From positions 22,641,321 to 22,705,320 of the forward strand of contig OX291542.1 of NCBI GenBank assembly GCA_946406115.1: 64,000 bases of DNA, read 5' to 3'. The position numbers were made by a program, and so were the translations under genes. Shown here one piece after another: positions 23,501 through 38,500 of the stretch. The notes below the pieces were generated by a model. The model was not told the DNA's origin. It searched no databases and saw only the letters and a program-made list of their open reading frames with translations. Within the stretch, counting starts at the first letter, position 1. Each line of letters starts with the position of its first letter. Origin of the DNA: Apoda limacodes (taxonomy: Eukaryota; Arthropoda; Insecta; Lepidoptera; Limacodidae).

Positions 23501-26500
23501 TCGCCTTGGCAACACTATTAGATTTATTGAAGACCATAGATAAGCACTATTAAATACAATGTATGGATTTTTAAAGCAAAATATTATACAATTGTGGATT
23601 AAAACAGTTGTACGTTAGGATGCTTAATTATTACATTATACTAGGGCCATTAGAAACGCAAAGTTAGTCATAAATCATTTTTATCGGGCATCTCGCTAGC
23701 ACTTACGACCCTTAGGTATGGAGTATTGCTAGTGTTGTGCGTAACTGTAAATGAGTGTATTTCAATATCAGAATAATGAGACAAGTATTTTTTTTTTTGT
23801 ATAATAACTTACCAAAAACTCTCTCATCATTGATATTTTTGATGCAGTACCACAGGCCGACGGGGAAAACGCACACCAAGACATGCAAGTCGAAGAAGAA
23901 AGAGGACCAGGTCGTCGGCTGGTGCTCTGATACTGATGCTATGATGGGGATGTGGATCTTGGCATACCCTGTGTCCCATAAAGAGTAGAATCTAAAAAAA
24001 AAACAAAAAATAATAAAATCCTCTTACTAAGTGGAATTTTATTACGTGTGCAATGTACAACGAATGCAAATCAAATCACTACGCAGTTTCAAATCAATGT
24101 CGTTGCGTCTGTCTGTTTGTGCAGTGTGACTGTTAGGAAACCAACGTTGCCTGGTCCGCTAGAACTATATAAAATCTGACAATGATTCAATCAATGAAAT
24201 AAAAAAAATCGGCCAAGTGCGAGCTAGCGCACAGAGGGTTCCGTACCTACCACCATTTATGTAATCTACAACCACAAACAAAAATATTTTTATATTTGAG
24301 TTGATTGAATGAAAGGTAAATTGCGGTTTACGATTTATGACGTATTAAAAAAAACTACTTACTAGATCTCGTTCAAACCAATTTTCGGTGGAAGTTTGCA
24401 TGGTATTACCATGTACATCATATATTTTTTTTATTTTTATAATTCTCTTGTTTTAGAAGTTACAAGTGGGGGGGGGACACACATTTTACCACTTTGGAAG
24501 TGTCTCTCGCGCAAACTATTCAGTTTAGAAAAAATAATATTAGAAACCTCAATATCATTTTTGAAGACCACACACGTATGGGTTTGATGAAAAAAAAATT
24601 TTTGAGTTTCAGTCCAAGTATAGGGAACCCCAAAAATTTATTGTTTTTTTTTCTATTTTTGTGTGAAAACCTTAATGCGGTTCACAGAATACATCGACTT
24701 ACCAAGTTTACCAGTATAGTTCTTATAGTTTCGGAAAAAAGTGGCTGTGACATACGGACGGACGGACAGACAGACATGACGAATCTATAAGGGTTCCGTT
24801 TTTTGCCATTTGGCTACGGAACCCTAAAAATGGACTGTTCCACAATATTGTATAGAAGGTGAAAAAGTAGTTTTGTAATTTTCAGGCCATAAATATATTT
24901 TTTGAATCCTCCCCTTTAACAAGCACCTTCGAAACCTTTTACAGGATTGCGAGATTATCAACCGTGAAATGTGTAATTGACATACCTACATACATTTTTA
25001 TGAAACAGATAAAGCTATACCTGTATAAAAAAAGATGATACTGTGATATCTAGAAGATAAGCGAGTATTGACATAAATGTAAATAGACAGACAGTACAAA
25101 ACATACAACGTTGGTCACAAAAGTTTTCATCTTATACGTCTACGTATCTTATCTTTCCAGAACGTAAGTAAAACATGATGACAGCGGTACTGGAAGTTTT
25201 TAACGTTAGCCTCTCATAATTGAGCCATGAGGTTGGTATCAAGACACTTACAAAGCGCTAATTTGCCTCAGAAATTCTCCAGCAACAAGATCATAACGAT
25301 AAAGGTATAAGAGTGTGGTGATATTTAGAAAAAAAAGTGTACTTATGTCGCAGTGACATTGTAAATGACGTTAGATTAGAATCTACCTAGTGAGAGAAAC
25401 AAAATGAGGCAGAAATTGCACTGTATAAATCTTTTTGGGTGGGTTAGGTTCAGTTTCTCTTGTGATCACGTAGATGTGGAGCGAGCGAAGCGAGCGGGAT
25501 GGAATCAAGTTTCATATTATCTAAAAAATACACTTTATAATACTTTTTGTTCCATGGTATACAATCGTACTAGATAGATTATAATCTAAAGTCATTTACA
25601 ATGTCACTGCGACATATATAAGTTATCTACATTTTTGAAATATTTGCGGAGTGTCATCATAACATTATATATACACATATAACAGAAAATTAGAAAATTA
25701 AATAAAATCAAATGTGTTGAAATAAAGGAGTTTTTTATTGTGCATACAATGGTTTGCATAAGGAGTTTTTTGGTGACCAGGAACCTAAACTAGGGCAACA
25801 TCGGGACCCTACGACATGCCACTTGTTAAGTAATCCAATAAAAAAAAACGTCATATTTTTTGATTTTTTACAGCTTCAAGGGACCGTAGACCTTAGTAAT
25901 TTTTTATTAATTTCAACTTGATACCTTCACGCATTCCTGAGGAATGTCTTGACAGACAGACAAACGTACAACAAAATGATTCTATAAGGGTTCCTTTTTT
26001 CCTTTTGAGGTGCGACACCCTAACAAAAATTGTTTACAAAAGGTAAGTTTTTAGTTACCTAGAACCTAAACTAGCAGACTCTATAGATACCATAATTTTT
26101 AATTAAACAAAACATTTTTTTTTTACATGAAAACCGATACGTTTAAAGTTTAGAAAATGGAATCTAATTTAGGCTTAAAGTTAACTTTTTATTAGTATAT
26201 AAACGCCAAAGGCTATATAAAGTGTGAGTCTTCATAAAGTGCACATATGAAAATGGGTGAAACTAGACCCATTTTTATCGAAGGAAGAAATGTCAAAAAA
26301 AATCTAAAAAAAAAATTATTTATATTTTATAGATTTTTTTTTTATTTTACATTGCTGCGCGAAGCGTAATTTGACCAGTTGCTTGTCTAATCATTTCGGG
26401 GTCACTTTTTATGCTATTGGCACAGTTTAAAATTTTGTCGAACAGTTCGACTTCAGTAGTGATAGGCGTGTTATAAACTTTTTGCTTCATTGCCCCCCAT

Positions 26501-29500
26501 AAGAAATAATCGAGGGGCGTTAAATCTGGAGAACGCGCAGGCCCAAGTCGGCCAATCCATCGGTTGAGGTAATTTTCATTTAAGTAATTTCTAACTATCC
26601 CCGCATAATGAGCTGGGCATCCATCCATTTCGTGTTCCAATAGTATCCAGTTCATCTCGTAAAAGTTCTAAAAATCGTTGCGCCGTTAAAGTTCTTGGTA
26701 ATATGATTGGGCCAATCAAAATGTCGTCAATAAGAGCTGCCCATACATTGACAGAAAATTTTACCTGAAACGTGGACGCTCTTTTTTACTTCGGGTTCTC
26801 ACCCTTGGGGCGCCACATGTGTAAATTTCGGCAGTTTGTAATGCCGTCTCTATTGAACGTAGCTTCATCCATCCACAATAGTGTCTTGGGAAACTGAGGA
26901 TTCTCTCTAGTTTTTGTCTGAATCCACGTTGACATAACGCACCTTGCACTAAAATCAACATCTGCATGTAGGTGCTGCACTCGTTGGTAGTGGTAGGGAT
27001 GTAAGCCAGCTTTTCTTAAAATGCGCCATGCCGATTTCTGCGATATTCCATGACGCAAAGTTAAACGTCTTGTACTGATAGTAGGATCTGAATACAAATC
27101 TTGCAGTACGGCTTCTTCTATTGCTACATCAATAGCACGTGGCTCTCGACGATCGCGATGAAGTCCAAGTCCAGTATTGGATAATCTTCTATGAACTTCG
27201 GTGAAGTTACGCGCAGAAGGCACCGGTTGACGGTTTGGGAAAGCAGCTAAGTAAGCTAGGCGGGCAGCCTTTGCTCTTCCTATTGCCATTCCATAATAAT
27301 AATGGATGTCGACGATGTGTTGCGCAGGAAAATCACTGACACGCGGCATCGTCAGTAAACACAAGCACAAGTCGTAACGCATAACGAAACAGAGACACAA
27401 GTAGTAGCGGCGAATAGTTCGGAGCGACTGCTTCCCGCTTCTCTTCTATTCATGTCCCACCCAAGCTTCTAGCTTTCTTTTGTTCTGCCCGGGCCCACGC
27501 CCTCCACTACCCCGCGCAGCGTGCATACAATGACCCCCAGAAAAAATGTCTCTACCTAAGGCACAGAATAATGTGGTGGCAGGCTTTCATTCAAACGCTA
27601 ATTGCAAACATTGTGATAGGGATAGAGACATAGGATTTTCGGTTTTACATAGGTAATACGATGGAGAATAACACAAAGTAATAAAAACCACCTGTAATAC
27701 GGGCATTATTTGGAGAAATTGATCGAATAATTAAAAAAACACCAATTAAAATACAGATTTTTCTCAAAAACTATTACAGTTTATTATTACTTGTTGCCGT
27801 TTTCTGGGCATTTTGTACATTTAATTAGTATCCCCTGTTATTTACCATAGTTACTGTTTTTATTTTATCCGGATATACCTCTTAGATCAAAAGCTATAAC
27901 GTTTTCTTTGCAGTAAGTCAACAGAAGGTAATTAAAATAAAAAAAAATCTATAAAATATAAAAAAAAAATTTAGATTTTTTGCCATTTTTTCCTTCGATA
28001 AAAATGGGACTAGTTTTACCCATTTTCATATGTGCACTTTAGTAAGACTCACAATGTATAATGTATGCGTATAGTATTCGAAACTGCGCTTCACGGTTTT
28101 TTCTTATTATAGCTCGAGATCCACCTGACATTTCATATTTTAGATGAACATTGGTTGACCTTTTTGATAAATACCAGTTTATTGGTTCTAAGTTTCCTTC
28201 CTTAAGACACCTGACATTATGTCTGCGAAAAACATACTTTGACAGAAACATTTTGTGTGTATTATTAATTTATATGAAAGCTGTTATAAAACAACAATGA
28301 AAAAACTTAAAGATTTTCTTTAATTAATTAATAATTAATAAATTTTAAATAATTAATTAATTTTTTTTTGGTTAAAAAGATTATTATAATATATCTTAAT
28401 AAATAGTAGAACTACCATGTCGAAGAGTGCCTAGAAGGCTGGCAACGTTATTTGTTTGAAGCACATATCGAAAGTTTCCTCTTTTTAACTAATTCTCAAA
28501 TTCTATATTTAAAAGTCAGCCATAAAACAGTTTTAGTTTTATTATTATAAAAACATCATGGATCTTTTCTTTTAAATTTTTCATTTTAACACCTTACAAT
28601 TATAATATGACTAAATAAAAATAGTTACGTTCGTTCAAGATAAAAAACGATATTGAAGGCGAAGCAACATCAGACGGAGTTAGTTATTGGATGGGTGATC
28701 GCCTGGTAGAACATTTTAAGACATCTTCGTTCCAGGCTGTGGTCTTGTCATGACACTAGTCGTTAAAACTTAGAAATTACAGTATTTTCCGCCCACCGAA
28801 TATGACAGGTTTGAATGTATCCGACTATAACAGCTCTTTCTATTCTATAATCAGCCTTATACGTCCCTACTGCTGGGGCACAGCCTACCTTGAAAGAGGG
28901 TGATTTGGACCATAGTCCAACAGGCGGACCTAGTGCGGATTGTGGACTTCATGTTCACGTTTTTTTGACGTATGCAGGTTTCTTCACGATGTTTTCGTTC
29001 ACCGAAAAGCCATGAGTGTGAATAAACAATGCACTTGAGAAACTAAAAAAAGAACTCATTGGAATACGCCGGGTCTCGAACCACCGCCACTCAGGATATA
29101 GCTATTTATTAGCACGTAATGTAAGATGAGGGACCACAGTGCCTTGCGCCAAATTGTTTTTAGGTATTTATTTTAAAACTAACTTGATGTTTTACAATTC
29201 AGTAGTAGCATGTTAGCTTATGTTCTGAGGAAAAAAACTATTATGGAATTTTAAAGTCCACCAAAATTGTGAAAAGTCGTGAAAATTTAGTGTCAGTCTT
29301 TTGGTTTTCCTCATCAATATCAAATGCTATGAAATAATTTATTTGTAGAACTTACCTTCCACTCCACGGCGCAATGACTCCGAAATAGGTAAGTAGGACG
29401 ACGACGAGAAAGACTGCAGCTGCGGACATTAGACCTCCCATTATGAGCAGCTGTTTCCACTGGCCCTTTGGGTTCAGGTTGTGGATATATTTCAGTGCAC

Positions 29501-32500
29501 CGATAGCCATCAGTAGGGCGAAAACGCCTGATAAAAAGCAAATGTAAAATTGTATTTACAGACTGTTTTATATTCTACTGCAAGGATTAAGGATAACTAA
29601 GTTTAAAAGGTCTGCCCTTAAGGGTGGCCTAGTATGAATCAGAGAACTTTCAATGATTTTTTTTATGAATGCAAGCTTCGGCTTTTTTTTTAATACTAAC
29701 AGTATGACATTAGTATAGCACCTATTGTAAAAATCACATTAACATTACGATGATTTTTATTTATCCATGTAGGATGTAAAGTCAGACGTTCAAAAAACGC
29801 TTTGTGTGGGCAAAGAACCCTTGACTTGGGTCATCCACATGTATTTCCCGCGATTAATAGGATAAGCGTTTAGGATCGGATATAGTTTTTTTTATAATTT
29901 TCGTCACAATTACCACCTTGGGCAACGCTTTTGTTTTTTTTTAGTAAGTTTTGAATGTTTGAAAATCATTACGTTTTGAGTTGTCTTACCTAGGAGAAAT
30001 CAAATATGATATATAAAACATAACTAAAATTGAGTTAAAACGTTCAAAATTTGGTACCTATTACTGCAACATAAAAGCGGCAAAACTGCTATGAACCTTA
30101 AACACCAAAAACATTCAAACCTTGAGGAATGGTAGTAACGCTAAAAAGAGTTCTTTTTTATGTGAACTAATAAGGTGCTAAGTGTCCAAGTTTGTTATGT
30201 TATCCAATCGTCAATGCCTTATTTTCGCATTTGTAATCGGATTTATTTTAGTACATACTTATTTAGTAGTATATACGACTCTGTAATACATTTGTTTTCA
30301 TTGGCTTGAGACTAAGTGTCCGTCCATAGTACAAGTTTTGCTTCATTTGGGACCAGATGGCGCTATAAGTAATTTCCAATATTTGTATCTAAATATTAAA
30401 TTATTAGGATTAGATCCTCCTGACAACAAAATAGGACCAGTTTCACGAGCTAAGTAGCATGGTGCAAGCCAGGTGAGACTTGCATATAACATTCTGCCTA
30501 TTATTAAAATTGTGTTTTCCAATATTAAATAAAAATAAGTATTATCTGTAATCAGTTGTAACAAAGTAGCGACGCCATAAAATAATAGTGTGAAATTGTT
30601 CAATTTCATATGCATTAACGTTATCTAACATCATTGTTTTACAGAGAAACATTGTTAATGAACTATAAATGAGCATGTTGTTAAACTACAAATTGCTACG
30701 GGGCAATTCAAGTCAGTAAAAACCATCTAGTTTAAATGAAAAAAGTGTAGAATAATTTAATGGTTAAGACCTACAAGTAGAGGGGATTCGTTGGTTCTGG
30801 CGCACTTCCCCCCAACCTCAACCCCTCGCCTAAAAACTTTTCTGCCCCGCACGACTCGCGCTTGACCACTCTCAAAACATCGTTGGTTCTGGCTCACTAC
30901 CCTCCAACCCCAACCCCCCGCCTAAAAACTTTTCTGCCCCGCACCACGCTTGACCACTCTCAAAACCACCCCTGTGTCTGGGGTGTGGCGACTCACGCAA
31001 CCAACCCCTGTGTCTGGGGCTATGTCGACTCACGCTTGACCAAAACTACTGCGTGACGTCACAGTGGCTCCTGTGTATAACTTGTCTCTAGTTTTGTTAT
31101 GTAATTACATCATTATCGTAATGGGTTATCATGTTTTTCCCCGTTCATAATAAAGTTATTCCTATTTAATTACAATGATGTTGGTGGTGACATTCCAAAA
31201 ACTAGTCCCCCGAGGGTGTATCTCAAGGTTTTAGGGGTGTGTCCACTCACGGTTTACAAAAACAACCTGGAGACGTGTCGGTTCACGCTTGATATGACTT
31301 GACATGTTATACCTACAGAAAATCTTCAATTCAAGTCGGTCGAAGTTTAAAGAGAAAAGCTGATAATAGTGTTAAAGATTTACAACTAGCATTGACGTCA
31401 TCATGATGTGTCAAATATGTGATTTACAGGTTAAGCAAAGATTCTATGCTCAGCACTTACGATCTAAGAAACACAAATAGAAATGTCTTATTCTTAATCA
31501 TAATTTACTTTATGTGTCTGTTATATCACTCGTGAAGTATTTATAGCATCAATTGAAGAATCAATACTATTTTATTATTCATGCAGATTTTGATCAGGAA
31601 ACAAAAGATTTAAAAATTCTTTTGAATTTTTAAATTTGACTATTAGGAATTGGATAAAAAATGGTGAATTAGAAAATTATTCAGAACCTTTAAGTGATGA
31701 CATTAAAAATAAAATGTGTAATGACACATAGTGATTTAGAAAAAAAAAGAAAATGTAGACCTTAAAAAAAAAAAAAAAAAAAACAGTTTTTAGAAATGCA
31801 TGTTAATAAGTTTAATCCCTTACGGGGATCTTCGTATATTCGTAAAATATCCTGCAAATACACATTCCGATAGGGTATCATCATACTTGAGGCATTAAAA
31901 TAAACTAACGTTTAATAATATTCAGTTCCCAATCAAATTATCTGATATACCCAAGGTAGAAAAACAAAATGACATTAGCATTAATATGTTTGAATTAGAG
32001 TTTAACAAAGAAAAAAAAACTTTACAAAATGTTCTAATTAATTACAAATTAACTTATTATTTTTAAACAACGGTTGAAATGGTCATTATTGTATTTATCA
32101 CGCTTGGTAAATAAACAAATAACAAATTGAAATGACACTATTCATATCTGGGCCGGTTGCCGTAACTATTTTTAATCTAAAGTTAATTTAATTAATCACC
32201 AGAAACATGAATGTGCTCAAATTTTTACTGAATAACTAGGAATTCATAAAAAAGAAAAATATTGGTTTAATAGGGAAACAAATAATGATGAAATCTATTT
32301 TGATAAATTTCAAAGAATATTAAAATTACATTTTATAATATATGCAGACTTTGTAGCTCATTTAAAACCCTCCTATTGTCACCTATTGTTTCCCTGATCC
32401 ATCGAAGTCATATACGTAAACAATACATGAACATGTAGTTTGTTCTTATGGATAATATATAAAATGTTCATATGATGATAAACTGTCTATATACAGAACA

Positions 32501-35500
32501 TACTCAGAGCCTAATTGTACAAAAATGTTTATGGAAAGCATTAACAAAGATATTAGCAATATACATAGGATAAATTGTTTTCAAAAATGTCCACTTTCTT
32601 TAACTAATGAAGAGAAGGAATCTATAAGAAAATCGCAATTATGTTATATTAGGTGATGAAATCACAGTAGACTATGACTGGAATACTAGTAATTTTAGAG
32701 GTGTTAGTCACGAATTATTTAGTAGCACAAAGTATCGTGTTCCATTTTTCATTCCTATTCTATTTCACAATCTAAACAATTATGATGCTCATTTTATTGA
32801 TCATGCTTTGAATTTTAAAGATTGAGAAATAAAAATAATTCCGCAAAATAAGTAAAAATATAATTCATTCTCATGTAAACCTAATATGTCGTATAGTTCA
32901 TTTGCGGTTTTTAGATTATTTTTAATTTATGATCTACTAGAGTTTAGATATATAGAATATTATATAGAGACCAATTTGCAGAATTAAGAAATCAATTAAT
33001 AATAATAATAATATAATAAATATTTTTGGACATTACACACAGCGCCGTCTAGCCCCAAAGTAAGCAAAGCTTGTGTTATGGGTACCAGACAACGGATATA
33101 AATACATATATATTACTTTTTTTTTGTAAATACATACACATCATACATAAGTACACCCAGACTATAAACATGCTCAAAACGATGTCAGCCTAATTTAAAT
33201 GTAAAAATATGTTGGAATATTCCAATCTATATTTAAGAACTTATGTAATGCTACTCACTGATATTTCTGATAACTTTAGAATTTTTATATCTAATGTAAT
33301 ATAATTGTAATTATTTATTTTCTTCTTTTTACACTAAGCTGTACACCTATCTATAATATATTTTTGCCACGGAAAATGAGCTCTATTTTAAAATTAACCT
33401 GTAACCTTAAGTACCCTGAACATTTACATGATCTTAATTCAGATTTACCTTTATGCCCTGAAAAACATTGTAAACGATTACAGTAAAGATAAGAAATTAG
33501 TATCAAAGTTTTATAATAAAACTAAAATATAATTTACTATAGAAATCTCAAACAATGTTTACAACTTACTATGAAGTTAATTAGGGTTCATAGAGTTTTA
33601 CAGTTTAAGCATAGTCCTTAGTTGAAATATATATAGATTTAAATACACAAGTAAGAACTACAGCTAAAAGTGACTGAAAAAGATTTTTATAAATAATACA
33701 TTCTTTGGTAAAATATGGAAAATGTTGAAAAACGTGTATTTGTGAAAAAAAGATATTTATTTGGAGAATTATAAGTCGTGTCTATGTATCACAAATGTAA
33801 ATAGTTCACGTGCAGAATTCGAAGTGTGAAACATACTATTTTACACAAAAAATTAAAAAAAATTTGTTGTAGACTTTTAGTTCTCCAAATAAATCTCTTT
33901 TTTTGTCACACTTTTCTTGAAAACTTTAGATTCGGCAATTACTTTAAAGATTGAGAAATAAAAATAATTCCGCAAAATAAGTAAAAATATAATTCATTCT
34001 CATGTAAACCTAATATGTCGTATAGTTCATTTGCGGTTTTTAGATTATTTTTAATTTATGATCTACTAGAGTTTAGATATATAGAATATTATATAAAGAC
34101 CAATTTGCAGAATTAAGAAATCAATTACAAACGAATTTTAATAAACTTATTAGGAAAGGTGTTTTTCTTCATGAATTTGTTAATTCTTATGAGTCCTTAA
34201 AAATTACATCTCTTCCAAATCAAGACGCTTTCTTTAACTCTTTAATACCAGTGTATCAAATTATAATTATAAACATGCTCAAAACGATGTCAACCTAATT
34301 TAAATGTAAAAATATGTTGGAATATTCCAATCTATATTTAAGAACTTATGTAATGCTACTCACTGATATTTCTGATAACTTTAGAATTTTTATATCTAAT
34401 GTAATATAATTGTAATTATTTATTTTCTTCTTTCTACACTAAGCTGTACACCTATCTATAATATATTTTTGCCACGGAAAATGAGCTCTATTTTAAAATT
34501 AACCTGTAACCTTAAGTACCCTGAACATTTACATGATCTTAATTCAGATTTACCTTTATGCCCTGAAAAACATTGTAAACGATTACAGTAAAGATAAGAA
34601 ATTAGTATCAAAGTTTTATAATAAAACTAAAATATAATTTACTATAGAAATCTCAAACAATGTTTACAACTTACTATGAAGTTAATTAGGGTTCATAGAG
34701 TTTTACAGTTTAAGCATAGTCCTTAGTTGAAATATATATAGATTTAAATACACAAGTAAGAACTACAGCTAAAAGTGACTGAAAAAGATTTTTATAAATA
34801 ATACATTCTTTGGTAAAATATGGAAAATGTTGAAAAACGTGTATTTGTGAAAAAAAGATATTTATTTGGAGAATTATAAGTCGTGTCTATGTATCACAAA
34901 TGTAAATAGTTCACGTGCAGAATTCGAAGTGTGAAACATACTATTTTACACAAAAAATTAAAAAAAATTTGTTGTAGACTTTTAGTTCTCCAAATAAATC
35001 TCTTTTTTTGTCACACTTTTCTTGAAAACTTTAGATTCGGCAATTACTTTAAAGATTGAGAAATAAAAATAATTCCGCAAAATAAGTAAAAATATAATTC
35101 ATTCTCATGTAAACCTAATATGTCGTATAGTTCATTTGCGGTTTTTAGATTATTTTTAATTTATGATCTACTAGAGTTTAGATATATAGAATATTATATA
35201 AAGACCAATTTGCAGAATTAAGAAATCAATTACAAACGAATTTTAATAAACTTATTAGGAAAGGTGTTTTTCTTCATGAATTTGTTATGTCAGCTCAATT
35301 TAAAAATATGTTGGAATATTCCAATCTATATTTAAGAACTTATGTAATGCTACTCACTGATATTTCTGATAACTTTAGAATTTGTTATATCTAATGTAAT
35401 ATAATTGTTATTATTTAGTTCTCCAAATAAATCTCTTTTTTTTTGTCTCACTTTTTTGAAATCTTTAGATTCGGCAATTACTTCAAGCAATTAATACCAG

Positions 35501-38500
35501 TGTATCAAATTATAATTATAAACATGCTCAAAACGATGTCAGCCTAATTTAAATGTAAAAATATGTTGGAATATTCCAATCTATATTTAAGAACTTATGT
35601 AATGCTACTCACTGATATTTCTGATAACTTTAGAATTTTTATATCTAATGTAATATAATTGTAATTATTTATTTTCTTCTTTTTACACTAAGCTGTACAC
35701 CTATCTATAATATATTTTTGCCACGGAAAATGAGCTCTATTTTAAAATTAACCTGTAACCTTAAGTACCCTGAACATTTACATGATCTTAATTCAGATTT
35801 ACCTTTATGCCCTGAAAAACATTGTAAACGATTACAGTAAAGATAAGAAATTAGTATCAAAGTTTTATAATAAAACTAAAATATAATTTACTATAGAAAT
35901 CTCAAACAATGTTTACAACTTACTATGAAGTTAATTAGGGTTCATAGAGTTTTACAGTTTAAGCATAGTCCTTAGTTGAAATATATATAGATTTAAATAC
36001 ACAAGTAAGAACTACAGCTAAAAGTGACTGAAAAAGATTTTTATAAATAATACATTCTTTGGTAAAATATGGAAAATGTTGAAAAACGTGTATTTGTGAA
36101 AAAAAGATATTTATTTGGAGAATTATAAGTCTTGTCTATGTATCACAAATGTAAATAGTTCACGTGCAGAATTCGAAGTGTGAAACATACTATTTTACAC
36201 AAAAAATTTAAAAAAATTTGTTGTAGACTTTTAGTTCTCCAAATAAATCTCTTTTTTTGTCACACTTTTCTTGAAAACTTTAGATTCGGCAATTACTTTA
36301 AAGATTGAGAAATAAAAATAATTCCGCAAAATAAGTAAAAATATAATTCATTCTCATGTAAACCTAATATGTCGTATAGTTCATTTGCGGTTTTTAGATT
36401 ATTTTTAATTTATGATCTACTAGAGTTTAGATATATAGAATATTATATAAAGACCAATTTGCAGAATTAAGAAATCAATTACAAACGAATTTTAATAAAC
36501 TTATTAGGAAAGGTGTTTTTCTTCATGAATTTGTTATGTCAGCTCAATTTAAATGTAAAAATATGTTGGAATATTCCAATCTATATTTAAGAACTTATGT
36601 AATGCTACTCACTGATATTTCTGATAACTTTAGAATTTGTTATATCTAATGTGATATAATTGTTATTATTTAGTTCTCCAAATAAATCTCTTTTTTTTTG
36701 TCTCACTTTTTTGAAATCTTTAGATTCGGCAATTACTTCAAGCAATTATAAGTCTACAACAAGTTTTATTAATTTTTGAGAATTCTGTAGGACTCTCGAA
36801 ATACTTGTTACGATTTTGTATATTGGAAATATAAAAATTTTGATGTATAACTTTCATTATTATACCATGCACAAAAAAATAAGATAATAGTGTCAAGTTA
36901 TAATACCCTGATACGGGTAGCTTCGTTTAATATGTATTTACAGATAATTTTTATAATGATGTAAAATCTGACTTAGATTTTTTTTTCGATACTTCAGACT
37001 ATCCTAATGATAACATTTATGGTTACTTTATAATTAAACTTTAATAAAACGAAACTTGCGTATTACAATGGTGAAGTATTTCGAGTCTACAGACTTACCA
37101 AAGAATGTATTATTTATAAAAATCTTTTTCAGTCACTTTTACCTGTAGTTCTTACTTGTGTATTTAAATCTATATATATTTCAACTAAGGACTATGCTTA
37201 AACTGTAAAACTCTATGAACCCTAATTAACTTCATAGTAAGTTGTAAACATTGTTTGAGATTTCTATAGTAAATTATATTTTAGTTTTATTATAAAACTT
37301 TGATACTAATTTCTTATCTTTACTGTAATCGTTTACAATGTTTTTCAGGGCATAAAGGTAAATCTGAATTAAGATCATGTAAATGTTCAGGGTACTTAAG
37401 GTTACAGGTTAATTTTAAAATAGAGCTCATTTTCCGTGGTAAAAATATATTATAGATAGGTGTACAGCTTAGTGTAAAAAGAAGAAAATAAATAATAACA
37501 ATTATATCACATTAGATATAACAAATTCTAAAGTTATCAGAAATATCAGTGAGTAGCATTACATAAGTTCTTAAATATAGATTGGAATATTCCAACATAT
37601 TTTTACATTTAAATTGAGCTGACATAACAAATTCATGAAGAAAAACACCTTTCCTAATAAGTTTATTAAAATTCGTTTGTAATTGATTTCTTAATTCTGC
37701 AAATTGGTCTTTATATAATATTCTATATATCTAAACTCTAGTAGATCATAAATTAAAAATAATCTAAAAACCGCAAATGAACTATACGACATATTAGGTT
37801 TACATGAGAATGAATTATATTTTTACTTATTTTGCGGAATTATTTTTATTTCTCAATCTTTAAAGTAATTGCCGAATCTAAAGTTTTCAAGAAAAGTGTG
37901 ACAAAAAAAGAGATTTATTTGGAGAACTAAAAGTCTACAACAAATTTTTTTAAATTTTTTGTGTAAAATAGTATGTTTCACACTTCGAATTCTGCACGTG
38001 AACTATTTACATTTGTGATACATAGACACGACTTATAATTCTCCAAATAAATATCTTTTTTTCACAAATACACGTTTTTCAACATTTTCCATATTTTACC
38101 AAAGAATGTATTATTTATAAAAATCTTTTTCAGTCACTTTTAGCTGTAGTTCTTACTTGTGTATTTAAATCTATATATATTTCAACTAAGGACTATGCTT
38201 AAACTGTAAAACTCTATGAACCCTAATTAACTTCATAGTAAGTTGTAAACATTGTTTGAGATTTCTATAGTAAATTATATTTTAGTTTTATTATAAAACT
38301 TTGATACTAATTTCTTATCTTTACTGTAATCGTTTACAATGTTTTTCAGGGCATAAAGGTAAATCTGAATTAAGATCATGTAAATGTTCAGGGTACTTAA
38401 GGTTACAGGTTAATTTTAAAATAGAGCTCATTTTCCGTGGCAAAAATATATTATAGATAGGTGTACAGCTTAGTGTAAAAAGAAGAAAATAAATAATTAC

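Larger units (their letters stand above)
23992..29355 (-). other. STT3B intron 5 (5.4 kb)
   Basis: GT-AG intron packed with repeats: a full dispersed repeat (24205-24830), a MITE (25344-25616), a partial repeat (25860-26035), the Tc1/mariner-like element (26218-28058), a 5S-like fragment (28660-28725) and a SINE (28855-29105). Confidence 0.65.

Noticed and set aside
30862..31056. 64-codon plus-strand open frame with Pro/Thr-rich repeats
   Set aside because: It translates the 92-bp terminal repeats. The inverted copy at 40913-41113 gives the same peptide, so it is a repeat artefact and not a gene.
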